Assembly (NCBI RefSeq): GCF_003725695.1
Contig: NZ_RJSE01000007.1
Span: 124,001-188,000, forward strand
Reading direction: 5' to 3'
DNA from: Nocardioides marmoriginsengisoli
Lineage (GTDB): Bacteria; Actinomycetota; Actinomycetes; Propionibacteriales; Nocardioidaceae
DNA: 64,000 nucleotides
Shown: positions 57,558 to 64,000 of the stretch, in pieces
How positions within the stretch are numbered: position 1 is the stretch's first letter
Layout of the letters: every line of letters begins with the position of its first letter
Translations under genes and position numbers: made by a program
The notes under the pieces: model-generated
Databases searched by the model: none
What the model saw: only the letters and a program-made list of their open reading frames with translations
Told to the model about the DNA's origin: nothing

Positions 57558-57974
57558 TTGAGCACACTCCTCGCAGCCCCTCTGCAAGGTCCCGTTTCGC
57601 TGAGTCTCCCGTTCTCCGCCGAGAGCGCCGGAGCGGTACGCCGCGCCCTGGTCAGCTGGCTTGCCCACCAGGGCTCGTCCCCGGTCACGATCCACGACGC
57701 CCGCCTGGTGGCGACCGAGCTGGTCGCCAACTCGATCCGGCACGCCACGCCGCTGCGGAACCAGACCCTGCTGGTGAGGTGGCGCCGCGAGGGCGACGAC
57801 CTGGTCCTCAGCGTCTGCGACGGCGGCGGCTCCACCGAACCCCGGGTCGTCACCGCCGACTACGACGCCGAACGCGGCCGCGGACTGGCCATCGTCGAGG
57901 CGCTGAGCCTGCGCTGGTGGACGGAGCGGACCCGGCGGATCCACGTCGTGCACGTCCTGATCCCGCTGGCCTGA
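57558..57974 (+). CDS. RsbW-like anti-sigma-type ATP-binding protein
   Basis: A 138-aa HATPase_c_2 protein of the RsbW/SpoIIAB group. VATELVANSIRHATPL is the N-box with catalytic Glu-Asn, LVLSVCDGGGS the G1 box and RGRGLAIVEALSLRWWTERT the G2 region. I chose the TTG at 57558 (LSTLLAAPLQGPVSLSLPFS), with GAAGGAAG just upstream. Actinobacteria carry many such orphan kinases; partners are usually anti-anti-sigma (STAS) proteins, none of which is nearby. It probably acts in stress signalling. Confidence 0.88.
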   Translation: MSTLLAAPLQGPVSLSLPFSAESAGAVRRALVSWLAHQGSSPVTIHDARLVATELVANSIRHATPLRNQTLLVRWRREGDDLVLSVCDGGGSTEPRVVTADYDAERGRGLAIVEALSLRWWTERTRRIHVVHVLIPLA

Positions 57975-58067
57975 ACGCCTCCGCCAGGAGCCCTCGGCCG
58001 TACCGGTACGCCGGCGGTGCCACGGGTGGGGCGTCGAGCAGGCCCGGGCACTCGGTAGCCTCCCCCC

Positions 58068-59003
58068 ATGGGAAAGAAGTCGCGCACCAAGGGTCGTTCC
58101 GTCGAGTCAGCTCCCGGCGAGGTCGGCCCGCGCCAACCGTGCCCGTGCGGCTCCGGGCGTCAGTACAAGTCCTGCCACGGCAGCCCGTCCGGACCCCCGC
58201 CGATCTTCTCGGCCCGGCCCTTCGAGGGCTTCGTCGGCGAGACGGATCTGATCGCCCTGCGCGAGTTCGTGCCGGCGGCCTCGGCGCCGCTGACCCTCAA
58301 GGAGGACCCGAAGCGCGAGGTCACCCTCTGCACCCTGCTGCCCGGCGCCGCGCCGGCCCTGGTCCGGGAGAACGGCGCCATCTGGCTCGGGCTCCAGGTC
58401 CAGCACGCGTACGGCGACCCGAGCCGTGACCTGGCCGCGGTGCTGACCGCCGCGCTGACGGCAGAGCCCGGCACGATGGTCGGCCTGACCGAGAGCCCCG
58501 GCGACGGACCGCGGCTGCAGGACCTGGTCACCGGCGAGCTCGCCGTGACCGTCCACGAGGGCTTCGACTTCTGGCTCTCCGACGTCGACGACGAGGACGG
58601 CAGCATGGCCGCCGTGCTCGAGCAGGCCAACGGATCGGCGGCGCCGACGGTCCGGCTCGACGGCGTCGAGGCGGCGTACTGGACGGCACTCGGGGAACGC
58701 GAGTTCCTCCGCTGGGTCCGCCCCGAGGACGAGGACCAGCTCCTCGACGCACTGGCCCGCCTGCACGCCGCCGGCGAGGACCACCTGGTCGAGGACGGCC
58801 GCCTGATCGGGATGTTCCGTGCGCACGGCGTCCTGGTTCCGGTGTGGGACCTGCCGCAGGGCACCGGTGCCGAAGCGCTGGTCGCTCCGGTGGCGGAGTT
58901 CGAGAAGAAGCTGGTCGCCACCCTCGCCGATGCTCGCCCGTTGGAGACCCACGAGCGCTCGGTTCGATCCGGGTTGGCGAGCCGCCAGCTCACGATCCGC
59001 TAA
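58068..59003 (+). CDS. DUF5926-type protein with SEC-C zinc motif
   Basis: A 311-aa cytoplasmic protein. After a basic N-terminus (MGKKSRTKGRSVES) comes the SEC-C motif PCPCGSGRQYKSCHG, a zinc-binding element like that at the end of SecA. The remainder (PFEGFVGETDLIALREFVPA, HEGFDFWLSDVDDEDGSMAA, ALARLHAAGEDHLVEDGRLI) matches the DUF5926 proteins found throughout actinobacteria, which have no known function. The ATG start and full length look normal. A probable bidirectional terminator lies 80 bp downstream. Confidence 0.88.
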   Translation: MGKKSRTKGRSVESAPGEVGPRQPCPCGSGRQYKSCHGSPSGPPPIFSARPFEGFVGETDLIALREFVPAASAPLTLKEDPKREVTLCTLLPGAAPALVRENGAIWLGLQVQHAYGDPSRDLAAVLTAALTAEPGTMVGLTESPGDGPRLQDLVTGELAVTVHEGFDFWLSDVDDEDGSMAAVLEQANGSAAPTVRLDGVEAAYWTALGEREFLRWVRPEDEDQLLDALARLHAAGEDHLVEDGRLIGMFRAHGVLVPVWDLPQGTGAEALVAPVAEFEKKLVATLADARPLETHERSVRSGLASRQLTIR

Positions 59004-59085
59004 CTGGTCTACTTTCCGAAGTTAAAGAACATCGGAGTATCGGAATCCCTGGCACGAAACGGATACTTGTTCTAGAGTCGCAAAT

Positions 59086-59125
59086 GCCCGGTCGGTGTTG
59101 CATCCCCCGTCAACATCGGCCGGGC
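59086..59125. terminator. Bidirectional terminator between DUF5926 and arginine deiminase genes
   Basis: Imperfect 15-bp stem gcccggtcggtgttg / caacatcggccgggc (two G-U type mismatches) with a 10-base loop, in the convergent gap. A second small hairpin, tcacg-ttttcg-cgtga, follows at about 59128-59143. The preceding 80 bp is AT-richer than its surroundings. Confidence 0.68.
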
Positions 59126-59147
59126 TCTCACGTTTTCGCGTGACTCT

Positions 59148-60335
59148 TTAGAGCTCGTCCCGTGCGATCGGGCAGCTCATGCAACGGGGTCCGCCGCGAC
59201 CGGAGCCGAGCTCGGATCCGGCGATCGCGATCACCTCGATCCCGGCCTCCTCCAGCCGGGCGTTGGTCTCGACGTTGCGCTCGTAGGCGACGGCCAGCCG
59301 GGGCGCCAGTGCCAGGGTGTTGTTGCCGTCGTCCCACTGCTCGCGCTCCGCGGTGACCGCGTCCAGGCCGGTGTCGATCTGGTGCAGCGTGTCGATCTGC
59401 ATCGCCTTCGCGGCCGCCACCAGGAACGGTTCCGCGCGGGCTACCTGGAGGACGCCGTCGCGCTGAGTGACGGCGTACGCCTGGAGGTGGTCGGCCACGT
59501 TCGGGTACATCACGATCTTGTCGACGTCGACCATCGTGCAGACCGTGTCCAGGTGCATGGTGGCGCGCTCCTGGGCGATCGGTACGGCGAGCACCGTGGT
59601 CGCCAGGCCCGCGTCGAAGACCTGGCGGGCGAGTCGTTCGGCACCGGCCGGCGTGGTCCGCTCGCCGACGCCGACGGCGATCACCCCCGCCGAGAGCAGC
59701 AGCACGTCACCGCCCTCGACGTGCTCGTGGTGGGCACCGTGGATCGTCTGCACGCCGGCGAACCGGGGGTGCGCGGTGTAGATCAGCTCGGTCAGCTGGG
59801 TCTCGCGCTCCCGGGCCGGCATCGCCAGCGAGGTGATCGCGACCCGGTCCCGGACCCAGACGCTGGAGTCGCGGGTGAAGAGCAGGTTCGGCAGCGGGTC
59901 GATCAGGAAGTCGTCGTGGGCCAGCAGCGAGGTCACCAGGCCGAAGCCGCCGCGGACCTCGTCGTTGCGGATGCCGGCGGTGAGAACCGACGCCAGGCCC
60001 TCGGGGGAGAGCCCGCCGAGCGCCAGCCGCAGGTAGTCGCGCAGCGTGTCGCCGAGGTTCAGCGAGCCGAGCACGTCGGAGATCGCGCGGGTCCGGGCGC
60101 GCTCGTCGGCGAGGGTCTCGACCAGCAGGTCGACCAGGTAGAGGACCTCGACATCGCGGTCGCGCAGTGCCGCGGCGAACGCGTCGTGCTCGTCCTGGGC
60201 CCGGGAGACCCAGGGGATGCCGTCGAAGAGCAGCTTGTCGTTGTTCCGCGGGGTCAGCCGCTTCAGCTCGGGGCCGGGACGGTGCAGCATCACGGTCCGC
60301 AACCGGCCGACTTCACTGGAGGCTCCAAGAGGCAT
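59148..60335 (-). CDS. arcA: Arginine deiminase
   Basis: A 395-aa amidinotransferase-fold enzyme converting arginine to citrulline and ammonia. Catalytic motifs: [13 protein letters not shown] (F-x-R-D), [17 protein letters not shown] (H-x-E and the G-D), [19 protein letters not shown] and the nucleophile Cys385 in [11 protein letters not shown] at the C-terminus. It is usually part of an arc operon with ornithine carbamoyltransferase and carbamate kinase; here it stands alone, so the pathway may be dispersed or used for nitrogen rather than ATP. The ATG at 60335 begins with the usual [20 protein letters not shown]. Confidence 0.95.
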   Translation of the reverse strand: MPLGASSEVGRLRTVMLHRPGPELKRLTPRNNDKLLFDGIPWVSRAQDEHDAFAAALRDRDVEVLYLVDLLVETLADERARTRAISDVLGSLNLGDTLRDYLRLALGGLSPEGLASVLTAGIRNDEVRGGFGLVTSLLAHDDFLIDPLPNLLFTRDSSVWVRDRVAITSLAMPARERETQLTELIYTAHPRFAGVQTIHGAHHEHVEGGDVLLLSAGVIAVGVGERTTPAGAERLARQVFDAGLATTVLAVPIAQERATMHLDTVCTMVDVDKIVMYPNVADHLQAYAVTQRDGVLQVARAEPFLVAAAKAMQIDTLHQIDTGLDAVTAEREQWDDGNNTLALAPRLAVAYERNVETNARLEEAGIEVIAIAGSELGSGRGGPRCMSCPIARDEL

Positions 60336-60367
60336 GGTGCGAGCCTACGACTCCGGCGCCAGGTGGG

Positions 60368-60970
60368 TCAGGTCGCGAGCTCGTAGAGCGTCAGCGCCTC
60401 GAGCACCAGGCAGATCGCGGCGCCGGCGTAGAAGACCCGGGAGAGCTTGAGGTGCCGGAGCAGGAACCGGCCGGCGACGACGGCGAGCCCGGAGACCGCC
60501 AGCAGCGCACCCCAGGCGCCGAGGAAGACGCTGACCGGCTCGTCGTACTTGCCGACCAGGCTGATCGTGAGCAGCTGGGAGAGATCGCCCCACTCCGCGG
60601 CGAAGAGGACGATGAACGAGGTCCCGATCGCGGCCAGGCCGGTCTTGCTGGCGGTCGCTTTCGCCGCGAACTCCTCCTCGGTCTCCGCTTCCGCGGCGTC
60701 GGCCTTGGGTGCCTCCCGGATCAGCAGGATCGCGCCGAACAGGAAGATCGCCGCCGCCACGACCTTCACCAGGTCGTCGGGCAGGAAGGACACCGCACGG
60801 CCGACGGTGACCGCGATCAGGGTCTGCACCAGGAACGCCAGGCCGACGCCGATCCAGACGTAGATGCCGCGGTAGCGGGTGGAGAGCACCAGGGCGGCGA
60901 TGAAGGTCTTGTCGGGGAGCTCGACGACGAAGATCGCCGCGAAGCTCAGGGCAATGACGGCGAGATCCAC
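60368..60970 (-). CDS. TMEM165/GDT1-family cation transporter
   Basis: A 200-aa membrane protein with six helices in two homologous halves. The family signature E-x-G-D-K/R-S/T appears as FVVELPDKTFIAALVL in the first half and LFAAEWGDLSQLLTISLVGK in the second. A charged loop (APKADAAEAETEEEFAAKAT) lies between. Relatives exchange Mn2+ or Ca2+ for protons (for example manganese exporters). It is immediately downstream of larB/larC on the same strand but is not a known partner of them. Confidence 0.9.
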   Translation of the reverse strand: MDLAVIALSFAAIFVVELPDKTFIAALVLSTRYRGIYVWIGVGLAFLVQTLIAVTVGRAVSFLPDDLVKVVAAAIFLFGAILLIREAPKADAAEAETEEEFAAKATASKTGLAAIGTSFIVLFAAEWGDLSQLLTISLVGKYDEPVSVFLGAWGALLAVSGLAVVAGRFLLRHLKLSRVFYAGAAICLVLEALTLYELAT

Positions 60971-60979
60971 CCGGCAAAT

Positions 60980-62158
60980 CTACGAGGTGGCGGCGCGGGC
61001 CAGCACGTTGGCCTCGGCCAGGACGTCCTTGATCGGCCGGTCGAGGGCGCGGGCCGCTGCGGCGACGTCCTCGTACTCCGGCTGCACGTTCATCAGCTCG
61101 CCGTCCAGGCGGGCAAGCTTGACCGCGATCCGGTGGCCGTCGAGGTCGACGGAGATCAGCTCGCGGTCGAGGGCGTGCTTGGCGAACGTGCTCTCCCGCA
61201 TGCCGATCGTCGAGGTCTGCCGGAAGATCTCTCGTCGTACGGCGGCCGCGGCGTCGGCGGCGACCAGGACGTGCAGGGTGTGCGCGGGCCGCCCCTTCTT
61301 CATCAGGATCGGCGTCAGCCAGGCATCCGCCGCTCCTGCCGCGAGCAGAGCGGCGATCACGTCCGGCCAGAGCCGCGGGTCGAGGTCGTCGACGTTGGTC
61401 TCGATCACCAGCGCGCTCCCGGGCGCTTCGCTCGCCGGGGTACTCGTCCCCACGCTGAGCCGCAGCACGTTCGCGTGCCCCTCGGGATCGGCCCCGCCGG
61501 CGCCGACCCCGGTGTCGTCGACCGTCATCGCCGGCTGGACGCCGTACCGGGTCACCACCGAGGCCAGGATCGCGGCGCCGGTCGGGGTGGTCAGCTCGCG
61601 CTCGATCGGGCCGCCGTATGTCGGCGCGTCGCGGAGCAGCTCGACCACGGCCGGTGCCGGTACGCCGATCCGGCCGTGGGCGATCGCGACGGAGCCGCCC
61701 CCGAGGGCGACCGGCGTGCAGACGACCTCGTCCAGGCCGAGGTGCACGAAGCCGGCGGCCGCCCCGACGATGTCCGCGATCGAGTCCAGGGCGCCGACCT
61801 CGTGGAAGTGCACTCCTTCGACCCCGGTCCCGTGCACGGTGGCCTCGGCCCAGGCGAGCCGCTCGAAGATCTCCAGGGCGAGGGTCCGGACGGGGGCGTC
61901 GAGCGCGGAGTCCTGGAGCAGCTCCTGGATGCTGGCCCAGCTCCGCTCGGTCACCGAGTCCGCCACCTCGACATGGCACCGGGTGGCCGCGAACCCGTTG
62001 CGGGTGACCGTCTCGACGGCGACGTCGATCGGTTCGGGGGCGACCGCGACGATCGCGCCGACGATCACCTCGGACGGGACGCCGGCACCGATCAGGGCGC
62101 CGAGGACCATGTCGCCGCTGATCCCCGACGAGGCGTCGAACCAGCCGACCCTGCTCAT
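60980..62158 (-). CDS. larC: Nickel-pincer cofactor synthesis protein LarC
   Basis: A 392-aa protein that inserts nickel into the pincer cofactor of LarA-type racemases. Diagnostic segments: VGWFDASSGISGDMVLGALI, GVEGVHFHEVGALDSIADIV, ELTTPTGAAILASVVTRYGV, VIETNVDDLDPRLWPDVIAA and AWLTPILMKKGRPAHTLHVL. The stop codon precedes the GDT1 gene by nine bases, and the start overlaps larB (ATGA). It is made as a single reading frame, with no sign of the programmed frameshift that splits LarC1 and LarC2 in some lactobacilli. Confidence 0.95.
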   Translation of the reverse strand: MSRVGWFDASSGISGDMVLGALIGAGVPSEVIVGAIVAVAPEPIDVAVETVTRNGFAATRCHVEVADSVTERSWASIQELLQDSALDAPVRTLALEIFERLAWAEATVHGTGVEGVHFHEVGALDSIADIVGAAAGFVHLGLDEVVCTPVALGGGSVAIAHGRIGVPAPAVVELLRDAPTYGGPIERELTTPTGAAILASVVTRYGVQPAMTVDDTGVGAGGADPEGHANVLRLSVGTSTPASEAPGSALVIETNVDDLDPRLWPDVIAALLAAGAADAWLTPILMKKGRPAHTLHVLVAADAAAAVRREIFRQTSTIGMRESTFAKHALDRELISVDLDGHRIAVKLARLDGELMNVQPEYEDVAAAARALDRPIKDVLAEANVLARAATS

Positions 62159-62841
62159 CGGCGCGGCCTGGCGTTGCGGGCGACCCGGGCCGCGAAGACG
62201 CCGGCGCCGTACCCGTTGTCGATGTTGACGACGCTGATCCCGGGCGCGCAGGAGTTGAGCATCCCGAGGAGCGCCGCGAGTCCGCCGAACGACGCGCCGT
62301 ACCCGACGCTGGTGGGGACGGCCACCAGCGGCACCCCGGTCAGGCCGCCGACGACGCTCGGCAGCGCGCCCTCCATCCCGGCGACCACGATCAGGCAGTC
62401 GGCGTCGGCGAACCGGTCGCGGGCCTCGAGCAGGCGGTGGATGCCGGCGACGCCGACGTCGTCGATCCGGCGTACCTCGGCGCCGTGCACCTGGACGGTG
62501 AGCGCGGCTTCGGCGGCGACGGGCGCATCGCTGGTGCCGGCCGCGATCACGGCGACCAGCCCCTGCGCGATCGGCAGCGGGCCGAGGGTCGCGGCGCGGG
62601 CGGTCTCGTCGATGCGCGCCCCGTCGAGCTCGGCGGCGACCAGGGCGATCGCGTCGTCCGCGAGCCGGGTCGCCAGCACCGCGCGCTCGGGTTGCCGCTC
62701 GTGCAGGGTGCGGAGGATGTCGACGACCTGGCGTGCGGTCTTGCCGGCGCCATACACGACCTCCGGGTCGCCGGTACGCCGGGCACGGTCGAGGTCGACC
62801 TGGGCGAAGCCGAGATCCGCCGTCCGCTCACCGTCATCCAT
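62155..62841 (-). CDS. larB: Nickel-pincer cofactor synthesis protein LarB
   Basis: A 228-aa carboxylase/hydrolase acting on nicotinic acid adenine dinucleotide, first step of the pincer cofactor. N-terminal LGFAQVDLDRARRTGDPEVV, then YGAGKTARQVVDILRTLHER; the C-terminal PurE-like domain has VIAAGTSDAPVAAEAALTVQ, VVAGMEGALPSVVGGLTGVP and VAVPTSVGYGASFGGLAALL. The start overlaps nothing upstream; the stop overlaps larC (ATGA). Neither larE nor larA is visible in the window. Confidence 0.95.
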   Translation of the reverse strand: MDDGERTADLGFAQVDLDRARRTGDPEVVYGAGKTARQVVDILRTLHERQPERAVLATRLADDAIALVAAELDGARIDETARAATLGPLPIAQGLVAVIAAGTSDAPVAAEAALTVQVHGAEVRRIDDVGVAGIHRLLEARDRFADADCLIVVAGMEGALPSVVGGLTGVPLVAVPTSVGYGASFGGLAALLGMLNSCAPGISVVNIDNGYGAGVFAARVARNARPRR

Positions 62842-62949
62842 GGCGCCAACCTAACCCGTTCATCCACCGTTGGGTTGTCGCTGTCGGTGGCGGGGAGTAG
62901 GACTAGGGGTGTCCATGAAGCCGGGGTCGATCCACGAGAAGAGAGCGCC

Positions 62950-63735
62950 ATGCCGAAGTTTGAGAAGTACCAGCAGGCCACGCCGAACTACGTCGAGCTG
63001 ACGACCCCGGACCCCGAGGCAGGAGCGGCCTTCTACGCCGGTCTGTTCGGCTGGGACATCGAGGAGATGCCGCTGCCCGCGGAGGCCGGCGGCGGGGTCT
63101 ACCGGCAGAGCAAGCTGGACGGGGACACCGTGACCGGGATCAGCGGCCAGATGCCCGGGATGGAAGGGCACCCGGCGTTCTGGGGCGTCTACCTCGCGGT
63201 CGACGACGTCGACGCGGCGGCGGCCAAGGTCGAGCCGGCCGGCGGCAAGGTCGAGGCCGGCCCGTTCGACGTGATGGACGCCGGCCGGATGGTGGCGATC
63301 CAGGACCCGACCGGAGCCCGCGTCAACCTGTGGCAGGCGGCCGCATCGATCGGCACCGAGCGCGCCAACGAGCCGGGCACCCCGATCTGGAACGAGGTGA
63401 TCACCCCCGACGTGCCGAAGGCGCTCGCCTTCTACGCCGACGTGGTCGGCCTGGGCACCGAGGTGATGGAGATGCCCGAGGGCGAGTACACGACGATCAA
63501 GAACGTCGCCGGCGACGTCGTCGGCGGGGCGATGCTCCCGATGATGGAGGGCATCCCGCCGCACTGGAACGTCTACTTCAACGTCGAGGACGCCGACGCC
63601 AGCGGTGCCAGGGCCGTCGAGCTCGGCGGCAAGGTGGTCGCGCCGAACTTCGACGTCCAGGGCGTCGGCCGGATGGGGTTCTACAGCGACCCGCAGGGCG
63701 GGATGTTCGCGCTGATGCAGAACCCGCCGGCCTAG
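62950..63735 (+). CDS. VOC-superfamily protein, two tandem domains
   Basis: A 261-aa protein with two glyoxalase/bleomycin-resistance-type domains: first PNYVELTTPDPEAGAAFYAG, LFGWDIEEMPLP; second WNEVITPDVPKALAFYADVV, GLGTEVMEMPEGEY. VAIQDPTGARVNLWQAAASI and GFYSDPQGGMFALMQ end each half, which suggests internal duplication. The paired metal-ligand positions are only partly kept, so it is probably not glyoxalase I. Relatives are annotated as hydroxylases or resistance proteins without firm evidence. Its stop overlaps that of the convergent PheA gene. Confidence 0.85.
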   Translation: MPKFEKYQQATPNYVELTTPDPEAGAAFYAGLFGWDIEEMPLPAEAGGGVYRQSKLDGDTVTGISGQMPGMEGHPAFWGVYLAVDDVDAAAAKVEPAGGKVEAGPFDVMDAGRMVAIQDPTGARVNLWQAAASIGTERANEPGTPIWNEVITPDVPKALAFYADVVGLGTEVMEMPEGEYTTIKNVAGDVVGGAMLPMMEGIPPHWNVYFNVEDADASGARAVELGGKVVAPNFDVQGVGRMGFYSDPQGGMFALMQNPPA

Positions 63736-64000
63736 ACGTCCGAGCGGAAGGCGTCCGCCGGGTAGACCCCGAGGATCTTCACCTCGGTCGTGAAGAACGC
63801 CAGCTCCTCGAGCGCGTTCTTCAGGGCCGGGTCCTCGGGGTGCCCGTCGACCTCGGCCAGGAACTGGGTGGCGGCGAAGTGCCCGCCGACCATGTAGCTC
63901 TCCAGCTTGGTCATGTTCACGCCGTTGGTGGCGAACCCGCCGAGCGCCTTGTAGAGCGCGGCGGGCAGGTTCCGCACGTTGAAGATGAAACTCGTGACGA
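63732..64000 (-). CDS. pheA: Prephenate dehydratase, C-terminal ACT domain only (cut by window edge)
   Basis: The frame continues through the right edge without a start. The visible 89 residues read SFIFNVRNLPAALYKALGGF, GVNMTKLESYMVGG, FLAEVDGHPEDPALKNALEE and TEVKILGVYPA, the ACT regulatory domain of prephenate dehydratase (phenylalanine synthesis; allosteric Phe site GALxKxL and ESRP are usually near here, and NMTKLES matches the latter). The catalytic domain lies outside. The shared stop region with the VOC gene means both ends overlap by three bases. Confidence 0.88.
   Translation of the reverse strand, partial: VTSFIFNVRNLPAALYKALGGFATNGVNMTKLESYMVGGHFAATQFLAEVDGHPEDPALKNALEELAFFTTEVKILGVYPADAFRSDV

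Noticed and set aside
1-64000. tRNA, rRNA or phage genes
   Set aside because: I found no cloverleaf-like sequences, rRNA motifs, integrase or capsid-type proteins.

Overview
The window is GC-rich, densely packed chromosomal DNA from an actinobacterium. Codon use, GTG and TTG starts, a mycofactocin-type SDR, a DUF5926/SEC-C protein, NarL-type kinase/regulator pairs, SNF2+SWIM pairing and MMPL transport together suggest Nocardioidaceae (Nocardioides-like). That placement is inferred from gene content, not from a search. I see no rRNA, tRNA, CRISPR array, transposase or prophage, and no gene-free stretch longer than about 220 bp. Both window edges cut genes: a kdpD-type kinase at the left and the ACT domain of a prephenate dehydratase at the right.

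Layout: 0-2.4 kb KdpD/KdpE two-component system. 2.4-5.2 kb a reductase-like protein, a DUF6629 membrane protein and a LuxR-type regulator. 5.4-15.7 kb a block of exported proteins (lipoprotein, 1361-aa surface protein, two unknown secreted proteins, GH16 glucanase) around one MFS transporter. 15.8-20.3 kb a SnoaL-like protein under a SoxR-like box, an MMPL transporter and a divergent NarL-type pair. 20.3-22.4 kb an ABC exporter with its small XRE regulator. 22.4-23.4 kb a RelA/SpoT-fold protein. 23.4-28.1 kb a tightly overlapped five-gene operon: D,D-dipeptidase, alanine racemase, D-Ala-D-Ala-type ligase, sensor kinase, response regulator. Its gene set recalls vanC-type glycopeptide-resistance clusters. 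28.5-31.9 kb SNF2 helicase and SWIM protein. 32.1-37.3 kb a TetR regulator with a leucine/isovalerate-type module (biotin carboxylase pair plus HMG-CoA lyase). 37.3-42.4 kb two sulfotransferase-like paralogues, EcsC, Aat, a rhodanese and Fpg. 42.4-45.1 kb a sigma-like/anti-sigma-like membrane fusion divergent from an AAA ATPase across a 22-bp palindrome.

45.3-54.0 kb is a catabolic island: SnoaL-monooxygenase, sugar-type ABC importer, an acetoacetyl-CoA-synthetase fused to a TetR regulator, and a mycofactocin-type SDR. The genes look co-directional, and an 18-bp TetR-like palindrome precedes the first one. A plausible flow is uptake, oxygenation, dehydrogenation and CoA activation, with the last enzyme carrying its own DNA-binding domain. 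54.1-55.0 kb is a two-gene membrane-protein/regulator unit with a 14-bp-arm inverted repeat across its start codon, bracketed by inverted clusters of 22-bp repeats. 55.0-64 kb holds mostly housekeeping genes: an atypical SDR, GDPD, an RsbW-like kinase, DUF5926, arginine deiminase, a GDT1 transporter, LarB/LarC, a VOC protein and PheA.

Two dispersed repeat families stand out. One is a REP-like inverted element at four places between 32 and 41.6 kb, one copy in frame inside a carboxyltransferase gene. The other is a 22-bp-period repeat at 45.1, 54.0 and 55.0 kb. Nothing here was checked against a database; family assignments rest on recognisable motifs.
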